Source of the DNA: Exiguobacterium undae DSM 14481
GTDB taxonomy: Bacteria; Bacillota; Bacilli; Exiguobacteriales; Exiguobacteriaceae
Assembly (NCBI RefSeq): GCF_000620805.1
Contig: NZ_KK211187.1
Span: 963,957 to 1,027,956, forward strand
Direction of reading: 5' to 3'
Length of the DNA: 64,000 nt
Each line of letters opens with the position of its first letter. The stretch's first letter is position 1. The translations under genes and the position numbers were made by a program. Under the pieces are notes generated by a model that was not told where the DNA came from, ran no database searches, and saw only the letters and a list, made by a program, of their open reading frames with translations. Positions 26,349-33,921 of the stretch are shown here, piece after piece.

Positions 26349-27242
26349 ATGAATGTAAGAAAAACCAATACAAATGAAATACGGCGGCGCGCTTTTGAAG
26401 CGATGCAACTGATTTCCTGGAAAGATATCTTTTGGATCATCGTCGGTTCAGCGATTCTTGCGTTTGGGATCAACTACTTCACGATCCCGAATGACTTATC
26501 GGAAGGCGGACTGATCGGGATTACCGTTATTTTCTACTATCTGTACGGCTGGAATACCGGATTGGTGTCCTTGATTGCGAATGCACTCTTGTTCATCATC
26601 GGGTACCGGTTCTTGAGCCGGAAGACGATGATTTATTCCGTGATTTCAGTTGCGACGACTTCATTTGTCCTGTCGGCAACGGCGTCGCTCGCGACGGCTT
26701 CCGATAACCGGTTGATCGGGACGATTTACGCAGGAATTCTGATTGGTCTTGGAATCGGACTTGTCATTCGCGCAGGCGGGACGACCGGCGGCGGTGTCAT
26801 CATCGCCCGGTTGATGAACAAGTACTTGAATTTAGGGATTGCCGTTTCGATGTTCATCATCGACGTGACGGTTGTCGGAGCTTCCGGATTCCTGTTTGGA
26901 GAAGAAACGATGCTCTATACGTTGATTGCCATCATCATCGGTTCGTATTTAATTGATCTGGTCAGCGAAGGACTCAATGTCCGTGAAGCGGTCACGATCA
27001 TCAGTCACCGCCAGGAAGAAATTGCAACGATTTTGACCGAAACACTCGGTCGCAGTGCGACGGTCATTCACAGCCATGGTCATTTCACGAAACAGAAAAA
27101 CGACATGTTATACATGATTGTCGATAAACGCCAACTTGCACCGCTGAAACAAATCGTCGAGGCGGCGGATCCCCGTGCCTTTGTCGTCATTCATAAAGTA
27201 CGTGAAGTCATCGGTGAGGGATTCACCTATCCGTCACGCTAA
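26349..27242 (+). CDS. YitT-family membrane protein
   Basis: This 297-residue protein has about six transmembrane helices (residues about 24-215) in the YitT/DUF161 arrangement. It carries the motifs FTIPNDLSEGGLIGI and RAGGTTGGGVIIARLM. A C-terminal cytosolic DUF2179 domain follows (about 220-290: NVREAVTIISHRQEEIATILTE and YMIVDKRQLAPLKQIVEAADP). Bacillales carry several paralogues (YitT, YpjC, YqfU, YvjA types); I cannot say which this is. Function is unknown; a transport role is only suggested by topology. The start follows AAAGGAGG. It is a single-gene unit between two terminators. Confidence 0.85.
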   Translation: MNVRKTNTNEIRRRAFEAMQLISWKDIFWIIVGSAILAFGINYFTIPNDLSEGGLIGITVIFYYLYGWNTGLVSLIANALLFIIGYRFLSRKTMIYSVISVATTSFVLSATASLATASDNRLIGTIYAGILIGLGIGLVIRAGGTTGGGVIIARLMNKYLNLGIAVSMFIIDVTVVGASGFLFGEETMLYTLIAIIIGSYLIDLVSEGLNVREAVTIISHRQEEIATILTETLGRSATVIHSHGHFTKQKNDMLYMIVDKRQLAPLKQIVEAADPRAFVVIHKVREVIGEGFTYPSR

Positions 27243-27256
27243 CGATCGATCAAAGC

Positions 27257-27287
27257 AACCACTTGCGAAAGGGCAGGTGGTTTTTTT
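27257..27287 (+). terminator. Terminator of the YitT-family gene
   Basis: AACCACTTGC and GGGCAGGTGGTT pair around a GAAA loop and are followed by seven T residues. Confidence 0.85.
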
Positions 27288-27370
27288 GTGGTGTGCTCAA
27301 AATACCTCTGATTGGGAAAAATGTGAAATTTATTTTGGATCAGGACTAGCCGCTGTGGACAAATTACACG

Positions 27371-27395
27371 TATAATAAAAATGAATAGTAATTCA
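27371..27395 (+). promoter_or_regulatory. lcfA -10 region with FadR-like operator half-sites
   Basis: TATAAT at 27371-27376 is followed at 27382-27395 by the palindrome TGAAT-AGTA-ATTCA. The half-sites match those of the perfect FadR box upstream of fadR, but the spacing is four bases instead of eight. TGAAT-N8-AGTCA also fits with one mismatch. Repression of lcfA by FadR is expected from B. subtilis; the exact operator is uncertain. No convincing -35 is visible. Confidence 0.4.
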
Positions 27396-27414
27396 GTCAC
27401 AGGGAGGGATTGGA

Positions 27415-29088
27415 ATGGATTCAGCATGGTTAAAGGATTATCCGGAACAAGTACCTGCATCAATCGCCTATCGCGAGATACCGCTCTATCAAGCACTTGA
27501 AGAGGCGGCAGACGAATTTCCGGGACGACGTGCACTCAGTTTTCTGGGAAAACGCATGACGTTCCAGGAAGTGCGCCAAGAGGCCCGAAGCTTTGCCCAA
27601 GTCCTGCAAGACGCCGGACTCGAGAAGGGTGACCGGGTCGGTTTGATGTTACCGAACTGTCCCCAGTATATGATCAGTTATTATGCAGTATTGTACGCAG
27701 GTGGAACAGTCGTCCAAGTTAATCCGCTGTATACTGATCGTGAGCTGGAACAGATTTTGGTCGACTCCGGTGCGAAGATTCTCGTTACGTTGGATTTACT
27801 GTATCCGAAAGCCTCACGCGTCAAAGCAACGACGGTTTTAAAAACGGTTGTCACAACGAGTATTGCTGACTATCTGACTTTTCCGAAAAACAAGCTGTAT
27901 CCGATCAAATCCCGCAAAGACAATAACATCATCATCGATACGACCGGTTCGATTCCGTTTTTATCACACCGCGGTGCTGAAATGATCGAACCGATTGCAA
28001 TCAATCCGAAAGAAGACATCGCAGTGTTACAATATACAGGAGGAACGACCGGGGCACCAAAAGGAGTCATGTTGACCCACTTTAACTTGAGTGCCAACGT
28101 AGAGCAGATCAGCCAGTGGTTCTACAAGTATTCGCGGGGGGATGGACGGAAGTTATTAGCCGTCGTGCCTTATTTCCACGTCTACGGCATGACCTGTAAT
28201 TTAAACTTCGGTATGTTTAATGCCTATGAACAAATCATTTTACCAAAATTTGATTTGGAACAAGTCTTAAAGACGATTGATAAGGAAAAACCGAATCTGT
28301 TCCCGGGGGCACCGACGATGTATGTCGGCTTGTTGAACCATCCGAAGTTGAAAAAATATGACTTGTCATCAATCGAAGCGTGTATCTCGGGATCGGCACC
28401 ATTGCCGGTTGAAGTACAGGAAAAATTTGAACAGGTGACAGGCGGACGGATCGTTGAAGGATACGGGTTATCGGAAACGAGCCCTGTGACGCATACGAAT
28501 TGTATCTGGGACAAACGTGTCCCGGGATCGGTGGGGATCCCTGTTCCGGATACGATTGCGAAGATTGTCCAACCGGACGGAGAAACACCCGCCGCACCTG
28601 GAGAAATCGGGGAAATTCTCGTCCGTGGTCCGCAAGTCATGAAGGGGTACTGGAAACGTCCGGAAGACACGCAAGCCGTTTTACGCGATGGTTGGTTGCA
28701 TACGGGGGATCTTGGATATGTCGGAGAAGATCATTATTTCCGGATCGTTGATCGGAAAAAAGATTTGATCATCGCATCAGGCTTTAACATCTATCCGCGG
28801 GAAGTCGAGGAAATCCTGTACGAACATCCGGCGGTGAAAGAAGCCGTTGTGATCGGGGTTCCGGACGCTTATCGGGGGGAAACGGTCAAGGCGTTTATTG
28901 TCTTGAAAGATGACAGTGTAACGACGGAAGAAGAACTCGATCAATTCTGCCGCAAAAGCCTGGCATCGTTTAAAGTACCGAAACAATACGAGTTCAGACA
29001 AGAGTTACCGAAAACCTTTGTCGGTAAAATTCTCCGTCGGGTACTGATTGAGGAAGAACGCGCAAAACAGCTGGAAGAAAGCAGTTGA
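27415..29088 (+). CDS. lcfA: Long-chain fatty-acid-CoA ligase
   Basis: This 557-residue ANL-superfamily enzyme activates fatty acids to acyl-CoA via an acyl-adenylate, at the membrane-cytosol interface. The AMP-binding motif YTGGTTGAPKG (near 204-214), the GYGLSETSP core motif, the GWLHTGDLG motif and the C-terminal FVGKILRRVL with catalytic Lys are all present. Size and position (upstream of fadR, etfBA) match B. subtilis lcfA. The ATG follows AGGGAGGG. Its stop codon overlaps the -35 of the fadR promoter. Regulation by FadR through the upstream half-sites is likely. Confidence 0.94.
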   Translation: MDSAWLKDYPEQVPASIAYREIPLYQALEEAADEFPGRRALSFLGKRMTFQEVRQEARSFAQVLQDAGLEKGDRVGLMLPNCPQYMISYYAVLYAGGTVVQVNPLYTDRELEQILVDSGAKILVTLDLLYPKASRVKATTVLKTVVTTSIADYLTFPKNKLYPIKSRKDNNIIIDTTGSIPFLSHRGAEMIEPIAINPKEDIAVLQYTGGTTGAPKGVMLTHFNLSANVEQISQWFYKYSRGDGRKLLAVVPYFHVYGMTCNLNFGMFNAYEQIILPKFDLEQVLKTIDKEKPNLFPGAPTMYVGLLNHPKLKKYDLSSIEACISGSAPLPVEVQEKFEQVTGGRIVEGYGLSETSPVTHTNCIWDKRVPGSVGIPVPDTIAKIVQPDGETPAAPGEIGEILVRGPQVMKGYWKRPEDTQAVLRDGWLHTGDLGYVGEDHYFRIVDRKKDLIIASGFNIYPREVEEILYEHPAVKEAVVIGVPDAYRGETVKAFIVLKDDSVTTEEELDQFCRKSLASFKVPKQYEFRQELPKTFVGKILRRVLIEEERAKQLEESS

Positions 29089-29135
29089 CAGCTCAAAAAG
29101 ACATGATAGAATAAATATGAATGAACCATCATTCA
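29085..29135 (+). promoter_or_regulatory. fadR promoter and FadR box
   Basis: TTGACA (29085-29090) and TAGAAT (29107-29112) are spaced by 16 bp. Just downstream, TGAATGA-ACCA-TCATTCA (29118-29135) is a perfect 18-bp palindrome of the B. subtilis FadR-box type. This argues for autorepression relieved by long-chain acyl-CoA. Confidence 0.78.
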
Positions 29136-29159
29136 TTTTATGTGTTAGGAGATAGCCTT

Positions 29160-29738
29160 ATGAAAAGAACGATGTCTAAGAGTGATCGCATCATTGATGC
29201 TGCAGTTAAGGTGATTGCAAAAAATGGGTACCACGGTGCCAAAGTCACGGCGATTGCCAAAGAAGCTGGCGTAGCGGACGGAACGATTTATCTTTACTTC
29301 AAGAACAAGGAACATCTGTTGATTTCATTGTTCCAAGCGAAGATGGGCAGTTTCATCGAGTATTCGGAAGCGCAAATTGCGCTTCATCAATCGGCGACAC
29401 AACAGCTGGCGGCACTGATCGAAGCCCACCTTGAGCAACTGTCGGTGGACTATGATTTAGCGGTCGTCACCCAAATCGAGTTACGACAATCCAATCAAGA
29501 GATGCGCCACAATATCGCAACGGTGCTTAAACCATATCTTCACTTGATTGATCGTGTCATCCGAAACGGGATGGAGTCCGGCGAATTTTCAGAGACGCTT
29601 GATTATCGATTGGCGAGACAGATGGTATTTGGAACGATTGACGAAGTCGTGACAAGTTGGATGGCGAGCGGATTTAAATACGATTTGCTCGAAACGCGTC
29701 ACGGGATTCATCGGATGTTAATTAAAGGGCTGAGTTAA
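29160..29738 (+). CDS. fadR: TetR-family fatty-acid degradation regulator FadR
   Basis: This 192-residue TetR-type repressor matches B. subtilis FadR (194) in length and locus. The helix-turn-helix lies at about 25-50 (KVTAIAKEAGVADGTIYLYFKNKEHLL), and the rest is the ligand-binding helical domain for long-chain acyl-CoA. The frame is open from 29121, but that ATG lies inside the operator. The ATG at 29160 follows TTAGGAG and is the credible start. FadR should repress lcfA and itself, and probably other beta-oxidation genes outside the window. Unlike B. subtilis, fadB is not between fadR and etfB. Confidence 0.92.
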   Translation: MKRTMSKSDRIIDAAVKVIAKNGYHGAKVTAIAKEAGVADGTIYLYFKNKEHLLISLFQAKMGSFIEYSEAQIALHQSATQQLAALIEAHLEQLSVDYDLAVVTQIELRQSNQEMRHNIATVLKPYLHLIDRVIRNGMESGEFSETLDYRLARQMVFGTIDEVVTSWMASGFKYDLLETRHGIHRMLIKGLS

Positions 29739-29745
29739 GCCCTTT
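29724..29745 (+). terminator. Short terminator at the end of fadR
   Basis: AAAGGGCT and AAGCCCTTT pair across the fadR stop codon with four T residues following. It would separate fadR from etfBA, which has its own catabolite-repression site. Confidence 0.55.
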
Positions 29746-29759
29746 TCCTAACAAACTTT

Positions 29760-29776
29760 TTGTAAGCGGATACAAA
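29760..29776 (+). promoter_or_regulatory. CcpA cre site upstream of etfB
   Basis: TTGTAAGCGGATACAAA fits the cre consensus WTGNAARCGNWWWCAWW at every position and lies 43 bp before the etfB start. It implies carbon catabolite repression of electron-transfer flavoprotein. The flanking bases extend the palindrome (TTTTTGTA and TACAAAAA). Confidence 0.65.
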
Positions 29777-29818
29777 AATGATGGTGGTCAATAGAAGTTG
29801 ACAGAGGGGGAACGAAGA

Positions 29819-30592
29819 ATGGAAATCTATGTCTTGTTAAAACGAACGTTTGATACGGAAGAGGCAATCCAACTTGAAAATGGTCAAATCGAAGAGGATG
29901 GTGCCGAGTTTATCATCAATCCTTATGATGAGTATGCGGTGGAAGAGGCGATTCGTGTTCGCGATGCCCATTCTGGAACAGTGACGGTCGTCACCGTCGG
30001 ACCGGAGGACGCGGATAAAGAACTCCGGACTGCCCTTGCGATGGGTGCTGATCAAGCGGTCCGTATCTCGATTGAAGATGATATCGAAGAAGCGGATCAC
30101 TATTCGGTATCAGAAGTTTTGGCCGGTTACTTGAAAGAGCAGACGGTGGATTTGATCATCGCCGGAAATGTCGCCGTTGACGGGGGAAGCGGACAAGTGG
30201 CGCCGCGTGTTGCGGAGTTGCTGGATATTCCGTACGTGACGACGATTACGAAGCTTGAATTGACAGGTACGGACGCTGTCGTCACACGTGACGCTGAAGG
30301 GGATACAGAAGTCATCAAGACGTCGCTGCCGTTACTCGTCACCGCCCAACAAGGATTAAATGAACCACGTTATCCGAGTCTTCCGGGCATCATGAAAGCG
30401 AAAAAGAAACCGCTCGAAGAACTGGAATTATCCGACCTGGAATTGGATGAAGACGAGTTGGCACCACGACTCGAGACGATCGAACGTTTTTTACCGCCAA
30501 ACAAAGCAGCCGGTAAAATCCTCGAAGGTGATCTTTCGGTTCAAGTACAGGAACTCGCTTCATTATTACGCAACGAAGCAAAAGTTGTTTAA
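29819..30592 (+). CDS. etfB: Electron transfer flavoprotein beta subunit
   Basis: EtfB, with EtfA, passes electrons from acyl-CoA dehydrogenases to the respiratory chain. The product is 257 residues from the ATG at 29819, which follows AGAGGGGG; an in-frame TTG at 29798 lies too far upstream. The ETF beta fold is evident: IYVLLKRTFDTEE at the start, a nucleotide-binding AMGADQAV segment, and the signature VAPRVAELLDIPYVTTITKLE (about 134-154). Length equals B. subtilis EtfB. It is 15 bp upstream of etfA. A perfect cre precedes it. Confidence 0.95.
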   Translation: MEIYVLLKRTFDTEEAIQLENGQIEEDGAEFIINPYDEYAVEEAIRVRDAHSGTVTVVTVGPEDADKELRTALAMGADQAVRISIEDDIEEADHYSVSEVLAGYLKEQTVDLIIAGNVAVDGGSGQVAPRVAELLDIPYVTTITKLELTGTDAVVTRDAEGDTEVIKTSLPLLVTAQQGLNEPRYPSLPGIMKAKKKPLEELELSDLELDEDELAPRLETIERFLPPNKAAGKILEGDLSVQVQELASLLRNEAKVV

Positions 30593-30607
30593 GGGGGAAG
30601 AAACGAT

Positions 30608-31570
30608 ATGTCAAAAGCACTTGTACTTGCAGAATCACGTGACGGCAATTTACGGAATGTTTCATTTGAAGCGATTGCTGCGGCGAACCTCGTGGCAGAT
30701 GAAGTCGTGGTGGCCCTGATCGGACAAAATGTCGCAGCGGATGCCTCACAACTTGCTGCACGAGGGGCCCATCAAGTTCTCGTCGTCGAAGATGAGCGGT
30801 TGCAGCATTATACACCGGACGGTTACGGACAAGTCTTCATGCAACTGATTGAACGTGTGGCACCGGACGTCATCGTCTTTGGTCATACGTCGCTCGGGAA
30901 AGATCTGTCACCTAAAATCGCGGCGAAGTTACAAGCCGGCTTGATCAGTGATGTGACGTCGATCGAAGGAACAGGTACGGAGGCTTCCTTCATCCGTCCA
31001 ATCTATTCAGGAAAAGCCTTTGAAAAAGTAAAAGTGTCGGAAGGAAAGATTCTCTTTACCGTTCGTCCGAACAATATCGAACCGCTGGCTGAAGGTGCTT
31101 CGGAAGGAACCGTTGAATCCGTGACGGTTGAACTAAAGGATTTACGGACCATCGTCTCGGAAGTCGTCCGTAAAGCGACAGGCGGTGTGGATCTTTCGGA
31201 AGCAAAAGTCATCGTCGCGGGTGGACGAGGCGTCAAAAGTGCTGATGGATTTGCGCCGCTCCAAGAACTGGCGGACTTGCTCGGTGGAGCGGTCGGTGCA
31301 TCGCGTGGTGCGTGTGACGCGGACTATTGCGATTATGCCTTACAAATCGGTCAGACCGGTAAAGTCGTTACACCAGACTTATATATCGCCTGTGGTATTT
31401 CTGGAGCGATTCAACATTTAGCCGGTATGTCGAATGCGAAAGTCATCGTCGCCATCAACAAAGATCCAGAAGCGAACATCTTCTCGGTTGCAGATTACGG
31501 AATCGTCGGGGACCTGTTTGATGTCGTGCCGTTATTGACGGCAGAATTCAAAAAAATGCTTGTGCATTAA
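30608..31570 (+). CDS. etfA: Electron transfer flavoprotein alpha subunit
   Basis: EtfA carries the FAD of the ETF heterodimer. The 320-residue protein has the N-terminal alpha-beta domain (about 1-190) and the C-terminal FAD-binding domain. The latter has GGRGVKSADGF, GASRGACDADY, QIGQTGKVVTPDLYIACGISGAIQH and the final AINKDPEANIFSVADYGIVGD signature. Length is close to B. subtilis (325). AAGGGGGAAG precedes the start. It is co-transcribed with etfB. No acyl-CoA dehydrogenase gene lies nearby, so ETF partners are encoded elsewhere. Confidence 0.95.
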   Translation: MSKALVLAESRDGNLRNVSFEAIAAANLVADEVVVALIGQNVAADASQLAARGAHQVLVVEDERLQHYTPDGYGQVFMQLIERVAPDVIVFGHTSLGKDLSPKIAAKLQAGLISDVTSIEGTGTEASFIRPIYSGKAFEKVKVSEGKILFTVRPNNIEPLAEGASEGTVESVTVELKDLRTIVSEVVRKATGGVDLSEAKVIVAGGRGVKSADGFAPLQELADLLGGAVGASRGACDADYCDYALQIGQTGKVVTPDLYIACGISGAIQHLAGMSNAKVIVAINKDPEANIFSVADYGIVGDLFDVVPLLTAEFKKMLVH

Positions 31571-31583
31571 GGGATGAAATAGG

Positions 31584-31614
31584 AGCAAAGAGTAACTTCT
31601 TTGCTTCTTTTTTT
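31584..31614 (+). terminator. Terminator of etfBA
   Basis: AGCAAAGA and TCTTTGCT form the stem, followed by a long T run, 14 bp after the etfA stop. Confidence 0.85.
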
Positions 31615-31642
31615 GTGTGATGACTTGTCTGAGCAGTTTCGT

Positions 31643-31670
31643 TTGTTGTAAGGTAGGGCTGTGCTATACT
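31643..31670 (+). promoter_or_regulatory. Promoter of trxA
   Basis: TTGTTG (31643-31648) and TATACT (31665-31670), spaced by 16 bp, lie 66 bp before the trxA start. Confidence 0.5.
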
Positions 31671-31736
31671 CAAGTCAGTAAAAAGATTGCTTTGACCGAC
31701 AAGTCAAGACAATCTAAAAATAGGAGGTTATTCTCA

Positions 31737-32048
31737 ATGGCAATCGTACACGCAACTAGCCAATCATTTAAAGAAGATACACAAGAAGGTCTCGTTCTCG
31801 TTGATTTCTGGGCAACATGGTGCGGACCATGTCGCATGCTTGCTCCAGTTCTTGAAGAACTTGACGCGGATATGCAAGACGTAAAAATCGTCAAAGTCGA
31901 TGTTGACGCTAACCCGGAAGTGGCAGGAGCTTTCCAAGTTCAAAGTATCCCGACACTCGTCTTATTCAAAGACGGTCAACCGGTCAACAAAACAATGGGC
32001 TTCATGCCAAAAGACGCATTAAAAGAATTCGTTGAAACATCTAACTAA
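31737..32048 (+). CDS. trxA: Thioredoxin
   Basis: This is the main cytosolic thioredoxin, a small disulfide reductant for ribonucleotide reductase, methionine sulfoxide reductases and others. It has 103 residues with the active site WCGPC (Cys29 and Cys32) and the cis-Pro segment SIPTLVLFKDGQ. The frame is open from 31617, but the start at 31737 follows TAGGAGG at good spacing and gives the normal length. It has its own promoter and a strong terminator, as an independent unit between etfA and uvrC as in B. subtilis. Confidence 0.97.
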   Translation: MAIVHATSQSFKEDTQEGLVLVDFWATWCGPCRMLAPVLEELDADMQDVKIVKVDVDANPEVAGAFQVQSIPTLVLFKDGQPVNKTMGFMPKDALKEFVETSN

Positions 32049-32065
32049 TTCTACGCACGATATAT

Positions 32066-32107
32066 AAAAGATGGCATTCCGTCAATGGACGGAATGCCAT
32101 CTTTTTG
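32066..32107. terminator. Bidirectional terminator between trxA and the VOC gene
   Basis: A 17-bp near-perfect stem (AAAGATGGCATTCCGTC with GACGGAATGCCATCTTT) around AATG is flanked by A and T runs, serving convergent genes. Confidence 0.92.
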
Positions 32108-32108
32108 T

Positions 32109-32495
32109 TTAGTTGGAGGAAGAGACAGGTGAACAAAGTTCAATTAAATGACCATCCGGATCCAACACATAGGCAACGATCTGTCCCCATGGTTTCTCCG
32201 TCGGCGGTAAAACTGTCTCATGACCGGCAGCGCGGATTGTTTCGTACAATTGCTGGACATCATCCGTCACGAAGCCAAGTTCGATCGATTGTTGACCGGT
32301 TTTATCCGGGAGCTCGTAGGGAATCATGGAACGGACGTCTTCTTTTGTGTTAAAGGCAAGGACGGTCGTTCCTGTTTCAAATTCCGTATAACTCCCGTGT
32401 TCCGCTTTGATCGGGAGACCCAGCAGTCCATGGTAAAACGAACGTGTCTTGACCGGATCTGTGATGTACAGAATGGTGTAGCCGTACCGTACCAT
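32109..32495 (-). CDS. VOC-superfamily (glyoxalase/bleomycin-resistance-like) protein
   Basis: This 128-residue protein has two beta-alpha-beta-beta-beta modules of the vicinal oxygen chelate fold. It has YTILYITDPVKTRSFYHGLLGLP in the first half and IELGFVTDDVQQLYETIRAAG and VLDPDGHLIEL in the second. The latter ends with the Glu that usually binds metal. Substrate cannot be assigned; relatives include glyoxalase, dioxygenases and antibiotic-binding proteins. The frame extends six codons upstream, but those codons contain AAGGAGAGG, the ribosome-binding site for the ATG at 32495. It lies 21 bp downstream of the flavoprotein gene, so the two form an operon. Confidence 0.8.
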   Translation of the reverse strand: MVRYGYTILYITDPVKTRSFYHGLLGLPIKAEHGSYTEFETGTTVLAFNTKEDVRSMIPYELPDKTGQQSIELGFVTDDVQQLYETIRAAGHETVLPPTEKPWGQIVAYVLDPDGHLIELCSPVSSSN

Positions 32496-32516
32496 ATGAA
32501 TCCTCTCCTTCATCGA

Positions 32517-33839
32517 TTAGTCTTCGAGCAGTGAAGCGATGTCAGACGCCGGCGTCGGGTAAGCAAAACTCGTCTTTTGAAGGGCAGAACTTGGAATCCG
32601 GTGTTGCATGGCGAATGAAAAATAGTTAGCCAGTTCGGCAGCATGAACACCGATGAAATGAGCACCAAGAATTTGATCGTCTTCTCCGATCAACACTTTT
32701 GCCCGAGCAAACGGATCTTTGATCCGGACATTTGTTTGCCAACTGGATGTGTCAATTAATTTCCCGCGGTAGCGGACGTTGCTCTCTTTTAGACGTGCCT
32801 CCGTCTGGCCAACCTGTGCAAGATTTGGGGCAGTAAAGACGATACTTGGAACAGGCAGCAACTCGAGTGTTCTTGTGTTACCTTCGAGCATGTTACAGGC
32901 AGCGAGCCGTCCTTCGGTCCCCGCAAAAGGAGTCAGTGCCGGATTTCCGCTGACTGCGACGTCACCCGCTGCGTAGATGTTTGGAGCAGACGACTGCAGG
33001 TAATCGTTGACACGGATCCCTTTGTCCTCAAAGATGACTCCTGCTTTATTTAAGTCCAGAGAATCGATGCTTGCGACGCGACCCGTCGCATTCAAGACAA
33101 CATCTGCCTGGACGTTTGTTCCGTTGGATAAAGCGAGTGTCGTGTCCTCATAAGAGACCACTTCCGTCTCATGGATGATGTGAATGCCAAGGGCTTCCGT
33201 CGCTTCCAATAAGACCGCAACCAACTCTTGTTCGAATTGTTTCAGTGCAGTTGAACGTAAGACTATCGTCACTTCCGCGCCAGCGATTCGTGCGAGATGC
33301 GCAAATTCAAAGGAAATGTAACCGCCGCCGATACAGACCAGGCGACGCGGTACGTCACGCAACTCCAAAAATTCATTGCTGTTCAAGAAACGTTCACTGC
33401 CCGGCACCGAAAGCTCACGCGGACGAAGACCGGTAGCAATCAAAAACTGTTCCGCTTCCAACTCGATCTCGTCGACGAGCAACTTCTTATTGGACAAGAA
33501 GCGGGGTTCGCCGTGGTAATAATCAATGCCCAAATCATCGTAACGATTTCGTGTTTGTTCCGGAATCGCGCGTGTATACTCATTTTTTCGTTCCATCAGT
33601 TGACGCCAATCGATGGAAACCAATCCTTTTAAACCATATCCGAGTAAGCGTTCAACAGCATCTTTCGCTTCACTGCCGGTCAAAAGAATTTTTTTGGCAT
33701 CACACCCCCGTTGTGAGCATGTTCCGCCCGGTGTAAAGTTTTCGATAATCGCCACGCGAAGTCCTTTTTCAGCAAATTTATAAGCAGCCTGATTCCCGGC
33801 TGCACCTGTTCCTAACACAATGCAATCGTATGTACGCAT
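32517..33839 (-). CDS. FAD-dependent pyridine nucleotide-disulfide oxidoreductase family protein
   Basis: This 440-residue flavoprotein has the glutathione-reductase fold. It carries an FAD dinucleotide motif GTGAAG (10-15), a redox-type Cys pair Cys41-SQRG-Cys46, a second nucleotide motif CIGGGYISFEFA (about 168-179), ATGRV and the FAD-binding YAAGDVA. The C-terminal catalytic segment that normally reads HPT..E reads YPTPASD here, so the His-Glu proton relay of classical disulfide reductases is missing. The natural substrate is unknown. It is divergent from uvrC and heads a two-gene operon with the VOC protein. Assignment to the superfamily is secure; the specific activity is not. Confidence 0.82.
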   Translation of the reverse strand: MRTYDCIVLGTGAAGNQAAYKFAEKGLRVAIIENFTPGGTCSQRGCDAKKILLTGSEAKDAVERLLGYGLKGLVSIDWRQLMERKNEYTRAIPEQTRNRYDDLGIDYYHGEPRFLSNKKLLVDEIELEAEQFLIATGLRPRELSVPGSERFLNSNEFLELRDVPRRLVCIGGGYISFEFAHLARIAGAEVTIVLRSTALKQFEQELVAVLLEATEALGIHIIHETEVVSYEDTTLALSNGTNVQADVVLNATGRVASIDSLDLNKAGVIFEDKGIRVNDYLQSSAPNIYAAGDVAVSGNPALTPFAGTEGRLAACNMLEGNTRTLELLPVPSIVFTAPNLAQVGQTEARLKESNVRYRGKLIDTSSWQTNVRIKDPFARAKVLIGEDDQILGAHFIGVHAAELANYFSFAMQHRIPSSALQKTSFAYPTPASDIASLLED

Positions 33840-33921
33840 TTTTTATCCCCCATATGTCATAATCAATGTAAGATATTTACCCTATAACGTAAAACTAGAA
33901 ACGGTGGAAGGAGACATTTTT

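Noticed and set aside
33840-33921. LexA (SOS) box before uvrC
   Set aside because: No sequence resembling CGAAC-N4-GTTCG is present in the gap.
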